A DNA stretch of 64,000 nucleotides. Source: Candidatus Microbacterium colombiense. Lineage in GTDB: Bacteria > Actinomycetota > Actinomycetes > Actinomycetales > Microbacteriaceae. The notes under the pieces were generated by a model, which worked only from the letters and a program-made list of their open reading frames with translations, ran no database searches and was not told the origin of the DNA. Position 1 is the first letter of the stretch; each line of letters starts with the position of its first letter. Location: contig CP119308.1 in the NCBI GenBank assembly GCA_029203165.1, positions 186,001 through 250,000 on the forward strand, given 5' to 3'. The position numbers were made by a program, and so were the translations under genes. Shown here in pieces: positions 49,715 through 58,481 of the stretch.

Positions 49715-49762
49715 GCCAGCCCGCTGGGCCGCGGGGCCTCGCCAGCCCGCTGGGCCGCGGGG
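49715..49762. repeat. 26-bp direct repeat with internal palindrome
   Basis: GCCAGCCCGCTGGGCCGCGG followed by GG occurs at 49715-49736 and again at 49741-49762, with CCTC between; a partial third copy lies at 49701-49716. Each copy holds GCCCGCTGGGC, able to fold. It lies 13 bp before the next gene start. Confidence 0.75.
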
Positions 49763-49775
49763 TAGCATCCACGCC

Positions 49776-50267
49776 ATGGGCAACACACAACGCATCCACG
49801 GGTGGATCCGGTTCGCGAGCGCGGGCGTACTCATCGGAGCATCGCTCTGGACGGTGTGGGTCACGGCGACGTATTGGGCTCCCTGTGTGGGCGCGAGCTG
49901 GACGGAGATGAATCCGGCGTGCTCTGCGGCCATGTCCTCTTTCGACCTCATGCCCCTCCTCACACTGTGGGCAGTCATGGCCGCGATCGTCGTCGCGCTC
50001 GTGGTCGCACGCGTCGTTCCTCGAGTGCCTCTCGGAGCGGTGGCGATCGTGACGGTCGCTCTCGCGTTCCCTCTCGCGGACTCCGGATTCTTCTGGATCC
50101 AATGGGGCAGCGCCGACGGCATCCCCGGACACGGGCTCTGGACAGCCTGCTGTCTTGCAGCTACCGGGCTCGTGCTCCTCTTCCCGGCTCGGCGCGAGAA
50201 GCAGAGCGCGCGCGACGAATCACCCGCACGCAGTGATGAATCGCGGGCACTGACGGAGATGTCATGA
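49776..50267 (+). CDS. Membrane protein with charged C-terminal tail
   Basis: 163 residues: four hydrophobic spans (VLIGASLWTVWVTATYW, LMPLLTLWAVMAAIVVALVVA, GAVAIVTVALAFPLADSGF, GLWTACCLAATGLVLLF) and a cytosolic tail rich in Arg, Glu and Ser. Ends with an ATGA overlap to the next gene. No family recognised. Confidence 0.55.
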   Translation: MGNTQRIHGWIRFASAGVLIGASLWTVWVTATYWAPCVGASWTEMNPACSAAMSSFDLMPLLTLWAVMAAIVVALVVARVVPRVPLGAVAIVTVALAFPLADSGFFWIQWGSADGIPGHGLWTACCLAATGLVLLFPARREKQSARDESPARSDESRALTEMS

Positions 50268-50635
50268 CGCCATCCGACCTGACCACCAAATTACGCACGC
50301 GCTACGGCGAGTCCGTCGTGACGATCCGCGCGGATGCCCGCATCGTTCTGCTCACCGCCCCCACTGCTTCACGGACGCTCACTCTCGAGCTCGCCGACGA
50401 CTCCGTGCGCATTCATGTCGCGCGGATCGTGCATGCCGAGCCCTTCGACGACCCCACTGACTTCCCCCAGCTCGTCGCCGTCATCGACGCGATCCGCGCC
50501 GGCGGAGCGCAAGAGCTCTACGGATCCACCAGCAGCGGGGTGACCGGCTTCATCGGGTACACGATCTCCGGCGATCACGTCGCGTACACCCGTCTCGACG
50601 ACGACGCGGACATCGTCCACAGAGCAACGCTATGA
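50264..50635 (+). CDS. Small hypothetical protein
   Basis: 123 residues, soluble, with alternating beta-like and helical stretches (VVTIRADARIVLLTAPTASRTLTLELADDSVRIHVARIVHAEPFDD). Start overlaps the membrane-protein stop by 4 bp, indicating a translationally coupled pair. No recognised domain. Confidence 0.5.
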   Translation: MTPSDLTTKLRTRYGESVVTIRADARIVLLTAPTASRTLTLELADDSVRIHVARIVHAEPFDDPTDFPQLVAVIDAIRAGGAQELYGSTSSGVTGFIGYTISGDHVAYTRLDDDADIVHRATL

Positions 50636-50681
50636 ACGGTGCCCCCGCACCAGCCCTGTGCTGCCCGTCTCAGCGCACGAG

Positions 50682-51521
50682 TCAGTTCAGAACCGGCGGG
50701 ATCTCCGACCACACGATGCGCTCCTCGGTCGTCGGGGCGACCGGTATGCGCCCGGACCCGTCCGGCTCCGGGATCGCGGCGAGCAACGCACGCGTATAGG
50801 GATGCTGCGGGTCGGCCCACACACGGTCGGTCGCACCCGACTCCAGCACACGCCCCGCGAACATCACGAAGGTGCGGTCGGCGATGCGGCGCACCACGGC
50901 GAGGTCGTGTGAGATGAACAGCATCCCCGCTCCCGACTCCGCGACGAGGTCGCGCATGAGACCGGCGACGCTGGTCTGGGTGGAGGCATCCAGCGCCGAG
51001 ATCGGCTCGTCTGCCACGAGCAGCGACGGTCGTGCCGCCAGCGCCCGGGCGATCGCGATGCGCTGCTTCTGACCGCCCGAGAACTGGTGCGGGAAACGCG
51101 AGACCACGTTCGTCGGCAGCCCCACACGCTCGAGCCACTCCTCCACGGTCGAACCGGCGGCTCCCCGTGCCCGTGCCGTGGCGATGCCGTCGGCGATCTG
51201 GTCGCCGATCCGACGCCGCGGGTTCAGCGAGGTCGACGGATCCTGGAACACCATCTGGATGCCGGTGAGCGCGGTCGCCCGGCGGCGGATGCCGAGCGGC
51301 GCGACGGGAGCATCGCGGAAGCGCACGGTTCCCGCGGCGGTCTTCTCGATGCCGACCACAGCGCGGGCGAGGCTCGACTTGCCACTGCCCGATTCGCCGA
51401 CGAGCGCCACGGTCTCACCCGCGGCGACGCTGATCGACACCCCGTTCACGGCGACCACGGGAGGGCTGCCGGGGTAGCGCACCACGATGCCCTGCGCGTC
51501 GAGGACGGTGACCTCACTCAT
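50682..51521 (-). CDS. Oligopeptide/dipeptide ABC transporter ATP-binding protein (OppF/DppF)
   Basis: 279 residues: Walker A GESGSGKSS, Q-loop MVFQDPSTSLNPRRRI, signature FSGGQKQR, Walker B LLVADEPISALD, H-loop FISHDLAVV, and the peptide-transporter tail DPQHPYTRALLAAIPEPD. Last gene of the operon 55925-50682; its start overlaps the OppD stop by 8 bp. Slightly short of typical DppF (about 320) because the C-terminal zinc/iron-cluster segment is reduced. Confidence 0.92.
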   Translation of the reverse strand: MSEVTVLDAQGIVVRYPGSPPVVAVNGVSISVAAGETVALVGESGSGKSSLARAVVGIEKTAAGTVRFRDAPVAPLGIRRRATALTGIQMVFQDPSTSLNPRRRIGDQIADGIATARARGAAGSTVEEWLERVGLPTNVVSRFPHQFSGGQKQRIAIARALAARPSLLVADEPISALDASTQTSVAGLMRDLVAESGAGMLFISHDLAVVRRIADRTFVMFAGRVLESGATDRVWADPQHPYTRALLAAIPEPDGSGRIPVAPTTEERIVWSEIPPVLN

Positions 51522-52362
51522 CTGCGGCCTGCCCTTCCGGCGCCTCGTCGATTCGCGAACCCGGAAGGGCTGCGAGCAGCGTGCGCGTGTACTCGTGCTG
51601 AGGATCGAGGAACAGCGTCGCGCGATCGGCGTGCTCGACGATGCGCCCGTCCTTCATGACGGCCACCTCGTCGGCGATCGCGCTCATCACGCCCAGGTCG
51701 TGCGTGACGAGCAGCACGGCCAGCTGACGGTCGGTCGCGAGGTCGCGCAGCAACGTCAGGATGCCGGCCTGCACCGTGACGTCGAGCGCCGTGGTCGGCT
51801 CATCGGCCAACAGCACTTCGGGATCGCAGGCGAGAGCACAGGCGATCGCGATGCGCTGACGCTGGCCCCCCGAGAACTGATGCGGGTAGCGCTTGAGCGC
51901 CTCGGTCGGATTCGGCACCTGCACGATCTCGAGCAGTTCGACGGCACGCGCACGGGCAGCCGCTCCCTTGAGTCCGAGATGCACGCGCATGTGGTCGGTG
52001 AGCTGACGGCCCACGGGCAGCTGCGGATGCAGGGATGCGGACGGATCCTGGAAGATCATCGCGATGCGCTTCCCGCGGATGCGGTTGAGCGAGCGGCGAC
52101 CGAGCCCGACCAGCTCGTCACCGTCGAGGCGGATCGATCCCCCGGTCTTCGCCTGGCGCGGCAGGAGTCCGAGCACCGCGAGAGAGGTCAGCGTCTTGCC
52201 GGATCCGGACTCGCCGGCGAGGCCATGGATGCGGCCGGCCTGGAGCTCGAGCGAGACGCCCTTCACGAGCGGTCGCCCGATGTCGACCGTGAGGTCGCGG
52301 ATGCTCAACGCCACGTCGCGCGGCGCCGCGGCATCCTGAACCGTCGTGCTCTGCGCGCTCAT
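51514..52362 (-). CDS. Oligopeptide/dipeptide ABC transporter ATP-binding protein (OppD/DppD)
   Basis: 282 residues: Walker A GESGSGKTL (final Thr/Ser shifted, with T then L), Q-loop MIFQDPSASLHPQLPV, signature FSGGQRQR, Walker B VLLADEPTTALD, H-loop VTHDLGVM and tail DPQHEYTRTLLAALPGS. Start ATG 52362 overlaps the permease stop by 4 bp. Pairs with OppF to form a heterodimeric motor. Confidence 0.92.
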   Translation of the reverse strand: MSAQSTTVQDAAAPRDVALSIRDLTVDIGRPLVKGVSLELQAGRIHGLAGESGSGKTLTSLAVLGLLPRQAKTGGSIRLDGDELVGLGRRSLNRIRGKRIAMIFQDPSASLHPQLPVGRQLTDHMRVHLGLKGAAARARAVELLEIVQVPNPTEALKRYPHQFSGGQRQRIAIACALACDPEVLLADEPTTALDVTVQAGILTLLRDLATDRQLAVLLVTHDLGVMSAIADEVAVMKDGRIVEHADRATLFLDPQHEYTRTLLAALPGSRIDEAPEGQAADE

Positions 52363-53270
52363 GCGGCGACTCCCGTCGCGGACGCCTTGTGGTCGGCCTG
52401 CTTCTCGTGGGCGATCTCGGCCGTGGGGTCGAGCACGTCGCGCATCGCGTCTCCGAGGAAGTTGAACGCGAGCACCACCGTGAGGATCGCGAGACCCGGG
52501 AACACTCCGAGCCACCAGGCGTCGAAGTTCTGCATCGCCCCGGAGATCATCGATCCCCATTCGGCCGTCGGCGGCTGCGCACCGAGACCGAGGAACGAGA
52601 GTCCGGAGAGGAGAAGGATGGCGGCACCGATGTCGAGCGTCGCGAGCACCAGCACGGGGCCGGCGATGTTCGGGAGGATGTCGACGAACAGGGTGCGCAG
52701 CGGCGAGTGGCCGAGCAGGCGTCCGGCGATCACGTAGTTCTGCCCTCGCAGTCCGAGCACGATGCTGCGGGTGACGCGGGAGTACTGCGGCCACGACACC
52801 ACGATCGCGGCGATCACGGCGTTGAACAGCGACGGTCCGAGCGAGGCGGCGACCACCATCGCGAGGATGACGGTCGGGAACGCCATGAACAGGTCGGTGA
52901 TGCGCATCAGCGTCTCGTCGACCCAGCCGCCGAAGTAGCCGGCGAGCGCGCCGATGACCGTGCCGATGATCATGGCGGCGATCACGAGCATGAGGGCGAG
53001 CGGCAGGCTCACGGTCGCCCCGGTCATCAGGCGCGAGAAGATGTCGCGGCCGTTGCCGTCCGTACCGAGCAGCGTGTCGATGCCGGGCTCCTGCAACCGC
53101 GGGAGCACCTGGGCGTTGGGGCCGAACGGCACCCACCACTGCGCCGTGAAGGCGACGATGATCCAGGCGCCGGCGATGACGGTGCCGATGATGCCCAGCG
53201 GGGTACGCCAGGCGCGGGGCCACCGGAAGCGGAAGCGTCCGGCCGGGGTGGCTGCGGCGATGCGGCTCAT
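52359..53270 (-). CDS. Oligopeptide/dipeptide ABC permease (OppC/DppC)
   Basis: 303 residues: TPLGIIGTVIAGAWIIVAFTAQWWVPFGP near the N-terminus, LLGTDGNGRDIFSRLMTGA (the OppC signature), coupling loop RGQNYVIAGRLLGHSPLRTLFVDILPN, and SGLSFLGLGAQPPTAEWGSMIS. Six membrane helices. Overlaps both neighbours by 4 bp. Confidence 0.94.
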   Translation of the reverse strand: MSRIAAATPAGRFRFRWPRAWRTPLGIIGTVIAGAWIIVAFTAQWWVPFGPNAQVLPRLQEPGIDTLLGTDGNGRDIFSRLMTGATVSLPLALMLVIAAMIIGTVIGALAGYFGGWVDETLMRITDLFMAFPTVILAMVVAASLGPSLFNAVIAAIVVSWPQYSRVTRSIVLGLRGQNYVIAGRLLGHSPLRTLFVDILPNIAGPVLVLATLDIGAAILLLSGLSFLGLGAQPPTAEWGSMISGAMQNFDAWWLGVFPGLAILTVVLAFNFLGDAMRDVLDPTAEIAHEKQADHKASATGVAA

Positions 53271-54328
53271 GCGATCCTCACTCTCGGGTCGAGGACGCCG
53301 TACAGCAGATCGACGACGAAGTTGATGAGGAGATAGATGAGCCCGACCACGAGACCGACACCCATGATGCCGGGCAGGTCGAGGTTCGCGGCGGAGTTGT
53401 AGGCGTAGGTGCCCAGGCCCGGCCACGCGAAGACCGACTCGACGAGCACGGTTCCCGAGAGCAGGGCGCCGAAGGCCACACCGACGACGGTGAGGATCGG
53501 CAGCGAGGCGCCACGCAGCACGTAGTCGAGGATCACGCGCATCGCGGGAAGGCCCTTGGCCCGGGCGGCGCGCACGTAGTCGCTACCGAGCACTTCGAGC
53601 ACCGACGTGCGGATGAAACGGGTGAGCAGGCCGATCGTCACGAGCGAGAGCACCATCACGGGAAGGGCGAGGTGGGCGAGGGCATCGAAGTAGCCGACCG
53701 CGTCGCCGTTCAGCAGGTAGTCGACCGTGTAGAGGCCGGTCACGCGCGGCGGCGGAGTGATCGACGGCGAGATGCGACCGGATCCGGGGGCGATGCGCAG
53801 TTCGAGGAAGAAGACGTAGAAGCTGACGAGCGCCAGCCAGAAGGTGGGGACGCTCAGTCCGACCAGAGTCACGACGCGGATCACCTGGTCGGTGACCAGT
53901 CCGCGCCGGTAGGCGGCGAGCGTGCCGAGCACGATGCTCACGACGAGGCTGAGGATGATCGCGCCGATGGCGATCTCGATCGTCGCGGGTACCGCGGTGG
54001 CGAGGTCGCTGGTGACCGGGCGTCCGGTCACCAGCGACGTGCCGAGGTCCCCGCGCAGCAGGTTCCCCATATAGATGAAGTACTGGATGAACAGTGGCTG
54101 GTCGAGTCCGTGCTCCCGGATGAACGCCTCACGCGTCGCCGGGTTCTGGGACGCTCCTTCACCGAGCGCGGCCGAGACCGGGTCTCCCGGCACCAGGTTG
54201 GTGAGCAGGAACGTGACGATCGTCACGCCCACCAACAGGAGCAGGGAGGTCCCGATCCGCCGCAGCAGGTATCCGACCAGAGGCGAACGGCGCCTCTGCG
54301 CCTGCCTCTGCACCGCCACTGTCGTCAT
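53267..54328 (-). CDS. Oligopeptide/dipeptide ABC permease (OppB/DppB)
   Basis: 353 residues: LLRRIGTSLLLLVGVTIVTFLLTNLVPGDPV at the N-terminus, FIREHGLDQPLFIQYFIYMGNLLRGDLGTSL, coupling loop SDYVRAARAKGLPAMRVILDYVLRGASLPI and VFAWPGLGTYAYNSAANLDLPGIMG are standard OppB blocks. Ten bp after the binding-protein gene and 4-bp overlap with OppC. Confidence 0.94.
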   Translation of the reverse strand: MTTVAVQRQAQRRRSPLVGYLLRRIGTSLLLLVGVTIVTFLLTNLVPGDPVSAALGEGASQNPATREAFIREHGLDQPLFIQYFIYMGNLLRGDLGTSLVTGRPVTSDLATAVPATIEIAIGAIILSLVVSIVLGTLAAYRRGLVTDQVIRVVTLVGLSVPTFWLALVSFYVFFLELRIAPGSGRISPSITPPPRVTGLYTVDYLLNGDAVGYFDALAHLALPVMVLSLVTIGLLTRFIRTSVLEVLGSDYVRAARAKGLPAMRVILDYVLRGASLPILTVVGVAFGALLSGTVLVESVFAWPGLGTYAYNSAANLDLPGIMGVGLVVGLIYLLINFVVDLLYGVLDPRVRIA

Positions 54329-54338
54329 GGAGTACCGC

Positions 54339-55925
54339 TCAGCCGGCCGGGGTGATCTCGGCGATGTCCATCTCCCAGACGGAGTTGTACACGGCGCCGG
54401 TCACGCTGTCCGCAGCCGCGATGTTGCGGCCCGGGACGATCAGCGGAACGAACGGCCCCTCGGCCTGCATGGCCTCGGCGAACTCGGTGAACGCGCTGGT
54501 GCGGGTGTCGGCATCCGTCGCGCTGGCGGCGCCTGCGGCGATACCGGCGATCTCGGGGTTCGCCTCGGCAGCCCAGCCGGCACGCAGGCCGACCTTCAGA
54601 CCGGGAGCGAAGGGCAGGAAGTTCGCGGAGTCCGCGTAGTCCGGGCCCCAGAACCACAGGCCGAAGCCCTCGGTGCCGTTGACGTAGGCGTCGAGCTCGG
54701 TGGCGAACGGCGCGGGTGCGAGTTCGACCGTGATGCCGGCATCCTCGAGCTGTGCCTGGATGCGCTCGGCGAGGGGGGTGAACTCCACGCCGCCGACCGG
54801 GTAGTCGTTCGGGAACTGCAGCTTCAGGGTCTGGCCCGTGTAACCGGCCTCCTCGAGCGCGGCCTTGGCCTTGTCGAGGTCCTGCGTCACGCCGCCGTCG
54901 AGGGCGCCTTCGAATCCGGGCGGGATGACGCCCGTCGCCTGCACGGAACCGGCACCGGCCAGCTCGAGCAGTGCGTCGTAGTCGAGCGAGTAGCGGATCG
55001 CCTCGGCGATCTTCACGTTCGCCAGGTCACCGGCCACAGCCTCGGACTGGTTCAGCAGCAGGAAGATCGTCTGGCCGGAGGGCACCGAGTCGACATTGAT
55101 GCTGTCGCCGAGGCCCGCGACCTGGTCGCCGTTCAGGTCCATCGCGACCATGGAGTCGTCGCCCTTGAGGTTGGCGAGCTGCGTGGCGCTCTCTGAGACG
55201 TTGCGCACGACGACGCGCTTGTATGCCGACTCCTCGTCGCCGTTGTACTCGTCGTTGCGGGTCAGCACGACCTGCGAGCTGAGGTCGAGCGTGTCGAGCA
55301 CGAACGGGCCGGATCCGGCGGATGCTCCGTCGAGGAACTTCTGCGCGGTGTCGCTGCCGTCGGTGGTGCCGCCGTTCTCGATCACGACGTCGGAGTTGAC
55401 GATGCCGAGCGCCGGGTTCGCGAGGATCGCGGGCAGCTGCAGCAGCGGGGTCTCGGACGTGAACTGGATCGTCTTGTCGTCGACCTCGGTGATGGTGAGG
55501 CCGCCGAGCAGGAAGTTCGGCTTGGCGTCTTCCATGCCCTGGATGCGCTGGAGCGTGAAGACGACGTCCTTCGCCTCGATCGGCGAACCGTCGGAGAAGA
55601 CGCGGTCACCCTCGAGCGTGAAGGTGAACTCGGTCGCCTCGTCGTTCTGCTCCCACGACGCGAGACCCGGGATCGGCGTCGAGACGTCGGAACCCTTGAA
55701 GTCGACCAGCGTCTCGTAGAGCGCCTTGGCGATCATGTTGCCGGTGGGGTCGTAGGTGTGACCGGGATCCGTGGTCTCGATCGAGAACGCGGTGTCGATG
55801 ACCAGCGAGTCAGAACCGGAGGACTGGTCGCCGTTGTTGGCCGAGTTCCCTCCCGAGCAACCTGCGAGCGCGAGGAGCGCGACGGCTCCGAGCGCAATGA
55901 CCGACGTGCTTCGGCGTGACGACAT
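54339..55925 (-). CDS. Oligopeptide/dipeptide ABC substrate-binding lipoprotein
   Basis: 528 residues with lipobox LLALAGCSGG and the SBP family 5 fold: LETLVDFKG-like ALYETLVDFKGSDVSTPIPGLASWEQNDEATEFTFTLEGDRVFSDGSPIEAKDVVFTLQRI, and EFTPLAERIQAQLEDAGITVELAP. Binds peptides or similar ligands. GGAGG precedes ATG 55925. First gene of the operon; divergent from the Lrp/AsnC regulator at 56077, which is the likely regulator. Confidence 0.93.
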   Translation of the reverse strand: MSSRRSTSVIALGAVALLALAGCSGGNSANNGDQSSGSDSLVIDTAFSIETTDPGHTYDPTGNMIAKALYETLVDFKGSDVSTPIPGLASWEQNDEATEFTFTLEGDRVFSDGSPIEAKDVVFTLQRIQGMEDAKPNFLLGGLTITEVDDKTIQFTSETPLLQLPAILANPALGIVNSDVVIENGGTTDGSDTAQKFLDGASAGSGPFVLDTLDLSSQVVLTRNDEYNGDEESAYKRVVVRNVSESATQLANLKGDDSMVAMDLNGDQVAGLGDSINVDSVPSGQTIFLLLNQSEAVAGDLANVKIAEAIRYSLDYDALLELAGAGSVQATGVIPPGFEGALDGGVTQDLDKAKAALEEAGYTGQTLKLQFPNDYPVGGVEFTPLAERIQAQLEDAGITVELAPAPFATELDAYVNGTEGFGLWFWGPDYADSANFLPFAPGLKVGLRAGWAAEANPEIAGIAAGAASATDADTRTSAFTEFAEAMQAEGPFVPLIVPGRNIAAADSVTGAVYNSVWEMDIAEITPAG

Positions 55926-56014
55926 GAGGGCCTCCAAAGGCGAGGAGTACATTCGGGTGTAGTCGATCCAGATGTGGACGACCGGTGATCAGATTCGCAT
56001 CATATGCGACGATG

Positions 56015-56093
56015 TGTCCAGCAAGGATGCAGATCACGATCATGGTCTGTCCAGAACCTCGGATGTGGAGAGCAATATGTCCAGCAAGGATGC
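56015..56093. repeat. 16-bp direct repeat spanning the Lrp gene start
   Basis: TGTCCAGCAAGGATGC occurs at 56015-56030 and 56078-56093, 63 bp apart. The second copy contains the first codons of the Lrp gene. Additional GTCCAGA/TCTGGAC half-sites lie at about 56049 and 56114. Could be duplicated operators for the Lrp-type protein or a duplicated start region. Confidence 0.7.
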
Positions 56094-56667
56094 CGAACCG
56101 TCGAAGCATTCTGGACGGAATGCCACTCCTCTGGACGAGACCGCGTACAGAATCCTCGATGTGCTGCGTGATAACGGTCGCGTCTCGATCGCCGCTCTCG
56201 CCGACAAGGTGGGGATCTCCCGCGCCAATGCGTACACGCGCGTCGAATCACTCGTGCACGACGGCGTCATCACGGGGTTCAGCGCCCGGGTCGATCAGGC
56301 CAAGGCGGGGCTCTCGATCGGGGCGCTCGTGTTCGTCACCGTGCTGCCGCAGGCATGGGCGTCTTTCCGTGAACGGGTCATGGAGATGCCCGACGTCGAG
56401 TGGTGTGCGATCACCACCGGCGAGCACGACGCCATGCTGCTGATCCGCGCGGTCGACGTGAGCGGCGTGCACGAATTCTCGACCGGCGTCATCGCTCAGC
56501 TGCCCGAGGTGCGCACCGTCGTGAGCGTCGTCGTGCTCGACGAGGTGATCCGCCGCCCGTACCTGCTGCCCGCCGACCTTCCCGAGCGTGCGAGCACGAG
56601 CGCGCTGCTGGGCATGACGCGCTGGACGCCGGCCTCCCCCGGCCGCGACACTCTTCCGCCCCGCTGA
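56077..56667 (+). CDS. Lrp/AsnC-family transcriptional regulator
   Basis: 196 residues from ATG 56077 (GGAGAGC upstream). N-terminal HTH (LDETAYRILDVLRDNGRVSIAALADKVGISRANAYTRVESLVHDGVITGFSARVD) and a C-terminal RAM ligand-binding domain (FVTVLPQAWASFRERVMEMPDVEWCAITTGEHDAMLLIRAV). A longer frame starts at 55972, and a GTG at 56014 gives an N-terminus that repeats the SSKDA sequence of the ATG start. Likely controls the divergent peptide-transport operon in response to an amino acid. Confidence 0.87.
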   Translation: MSSKDAEPSKHSGRNATPLDETAYRILDVLRDNGRVSIAALADKVGISRANAYTRVESLVHDGVITGFSARVDQAKAGLSIGALVFVTVLPQAWASFRERVMEMPDVEWCAITTGEHDAMLLIRAVDVSGVHEFSTGVIAQLPEVRTVVSVVVLDEVIRRPYLLPADLPERASTSALLGMTRWTPASPGRDTLPPR

Positions 56668-56709
56668 TCTGCGCCGGCGCTGCGCGGCGCTCGTCGGTAG
56701 CCTCATGAG

Positions 56710-57330
56710 GTGACGACCACGACTGCCGCCTATTCGGCGCGCGCTGCGGAATACGCCGAGCTGCTCGGCTCGATGTCGGCCGTGCATCCGTCCGACCGGC
56801 AGATCGTCGACACCTGGGCCGCAGGGATCGACGGGCCGGTGCTGGACGCCGGCTGCGGCCCCGGGCAGTGGACGGATCATCTGGTCGAGCGCGGGCTCGA
56901 CGCTCGCGGGATCGACCTCGTCCCGTTGTTCATCGAGCGCGCCCGATCGATGTATCCCGGCATCCGCTTCGATCTCGGGAGCATCGACGACATCGACGAG
57001 CACGACGGATCACTCGCCGGCGTGCTCTCCTGGTTCTCGACGATCCATCACGCACCGGAGGCCATCTCCACGCCGATCGCGGAGTTCGCGCGCGTGCTTC
57101 GACCCGGCGGGCGGCTCGTCCTCGGGTTCTTCAGCGGAGCCATCGTCGAACCGTTCGACCATGCGGTGGCGCGCGCCTACCGGTGGCCCGTCGCGCACCT
57201 GCGGGAGTTGCTCGATGCCGCCGGCTTCGACGTGGTGGAGACGCACGTCCGCGAAGCCCGCGGCGAGCGCACGGTCGGCACGATCATCGGCGAACGACGG
57301 ATGCCGCACGGGGACGGGAGCACGCGATGA
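56710..57330 (+). CDS. Class I SAM-dependent methyltransferase
   Basis: 206 residues from GTG 56710. The SAM site is VLDAGCGPGQWTDHLVERGLDARGIDLVPLFIERAR; the later block FARVLRPGGRLVLGFF is also typical of the methyltransferase-11/25 group. Substrate unknown. The C-terminal stretch (HVREARGERTVGTIIGER) is basic. It overlaps the next gene by 4 bp, so the two may act together. Confidence 0.88.
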   Translation: MTTTTAAYSARAAEYAELLGSMSAVHPSDRQIVDTWAAGIDGPVLDAGCGPGQWTDHLVERGLDARGIDLVPLFIERARSMYPGIRFDLGSIDDIDEHDGSLAGVLSWFSTIHHAPEAISTPIAEFARVLRPGGRLVLGFFSGAIVEPFDHAVARAYRWPVAHLRELLDAAGFDVVETHVREARGERTVGTIIGERRMPHGDGSTR

Positions 57331-58442
57331 CCGAAGACCTCTTTCCCGCGCCGGCGGGACCTGTGCCGGCGGCGGCGTCCGCCACGCTGTCCTGGCCGAG
57401 TCCTGAACTCCCTCCCCCGACCCGATTCGTGGAGGGGTTCGAACGGTTCGCGTCGTTCCTGCAGCAGAACGGCACGGATCCCACTGATCTCGTAGGCGAC
57501 GTGTCGGCGCTGTGGTCGTTCCTGGCCGCTCACCCCGAGGTACTGTCGACGCCGGAGCTGGCCGAGTCGGCGTCGCGATTCGTGGGGAACGTGATCGCCG
57601 TGGTGCATCCCACCGCGACGTGGAGCATGGCCGGCGAACTTCAGGTGGGCACCGCGACACGGTCGATCCCGGTGGCAGGGTTGGTGCGCATCATGGTGGA
57701 GCAGCCCGAGCATCGAGAGCCGTTCGTGGAGATGCTCTCCACGTGGGATCAGGCCGATCGGGACGATCAGGAGATGAACGACCTCGCGCACCTCGAATCC
57801 CACCCGACTCTGAGCGTGCCCACGGCGGCATTCGAACGACCGCCCTTCCCTGATCGGGAGTACCGCGACAGCGACGGCCAGATCATCCCCTACGGGAACC
57901 GGTGGGTGGATGGCCCACCCCCGGAGGAGGCGTACTCGCGGCTCTCCCACCCGGAACGGTTCGCCCCGCTGTTGTGTGACCTCGACGCCGTGGTCGCGTA
58001 CCTGGCCGCACACTACGTGGTCGACGTCGATCGGCAGACCGTGGGCCCGGAGACGCGGGTGGCATTGCGACCCTCCACCGGCGCCCCGGTGACGATCACG
58101 GCCACCGTGGAGTCCGCGCGGATTACGGCCGGCGCCCTGTTCCACACCGATGCGCCACAGTGTTCGTGCGATGCATGCGACGAGTCCGCCGAGACGGTGG
58201 CCGATCAGCTGGAAGCGGACCTCCTGGCCATCGCGGCCGGCGGGTTGCGGGAGAGGTTCCCGGTCGGAAGCCGTCGATGGCACTTCACGCAGCTGTGCTC
58301 CCTCGACGGCGGCTACCGCACGACCAGTAGCGAACCCGACCCCGCACGCACTCCGCAGCAACTCGAGCACGCCGCGCAGGCGCTCCGGAATCTCGCCGAC
58401 GGCTGGTGGCCGGCGTGGACCCTTCGCACGACGCCTTCCTGA
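57327..58442 (+). CDS. Two-part hypothetical protein; C-terminal half DUF6226-like
   Basis: 371 residues. The first 170 (PTRFVEGFERFASFLQQNGTDPTDLVGDVSALWSFLAAHPE...) are helical without known motifs. The second half begins IPYGNRWVDGPPPEEAYSRLSHPERFAPL and contains a CSCDACDESAETVADQLEADLLAI block with clustered cysteines that could bind a metal; I recall this pattern from the actinobacterial DUF6226 group, but cannot verify it. Start ATG 57327 overlaps the methyltransferase stop. Function unknown. Confidence 0.65.
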   Translation: MTEDLFPAPAGPVPAAASATLSWPSPELPPPTRFVEGFERFASFLQQNGTDPTDLVGDVSALWSFLAAHPEVLSTPELAESASRFVGNVIAVVHPTATWSMAGELQVGTATRSIPVAGLVRIMVEQPEHREPFVEMLSTWDQADRDDQEMNDLAHLESHPTLSVPTAAFERPPFPDREYRDSDGQIIPYGNRWVDGPPPEEAYSRLSHPERFAPLLCDLDAVVAYLAAHYVVDVDRQTVGPETRVALRPSTGAPVTITATVESARITAGALFHTDAPQCSCDACDESAETVADQLEADLLAIAAGGLRERFPVGSRRWHFTQLCSLDGGYRTTSSEPDPARTPQQLEHAAQALRNLADGWWPAWTLRTTPS

Positions 58443-58481
58443 CGCACATCCGGTGCGCCTGCGCCTGAGGGCGAGCGCGGC

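Noticed and set aside
49679..50122. 147-codon minus-strand frame
   Set aside because: Antisense to the membrane-protein gene 49776-50267 and includes the direct repeat; basic, His/Arg-rich random composition.
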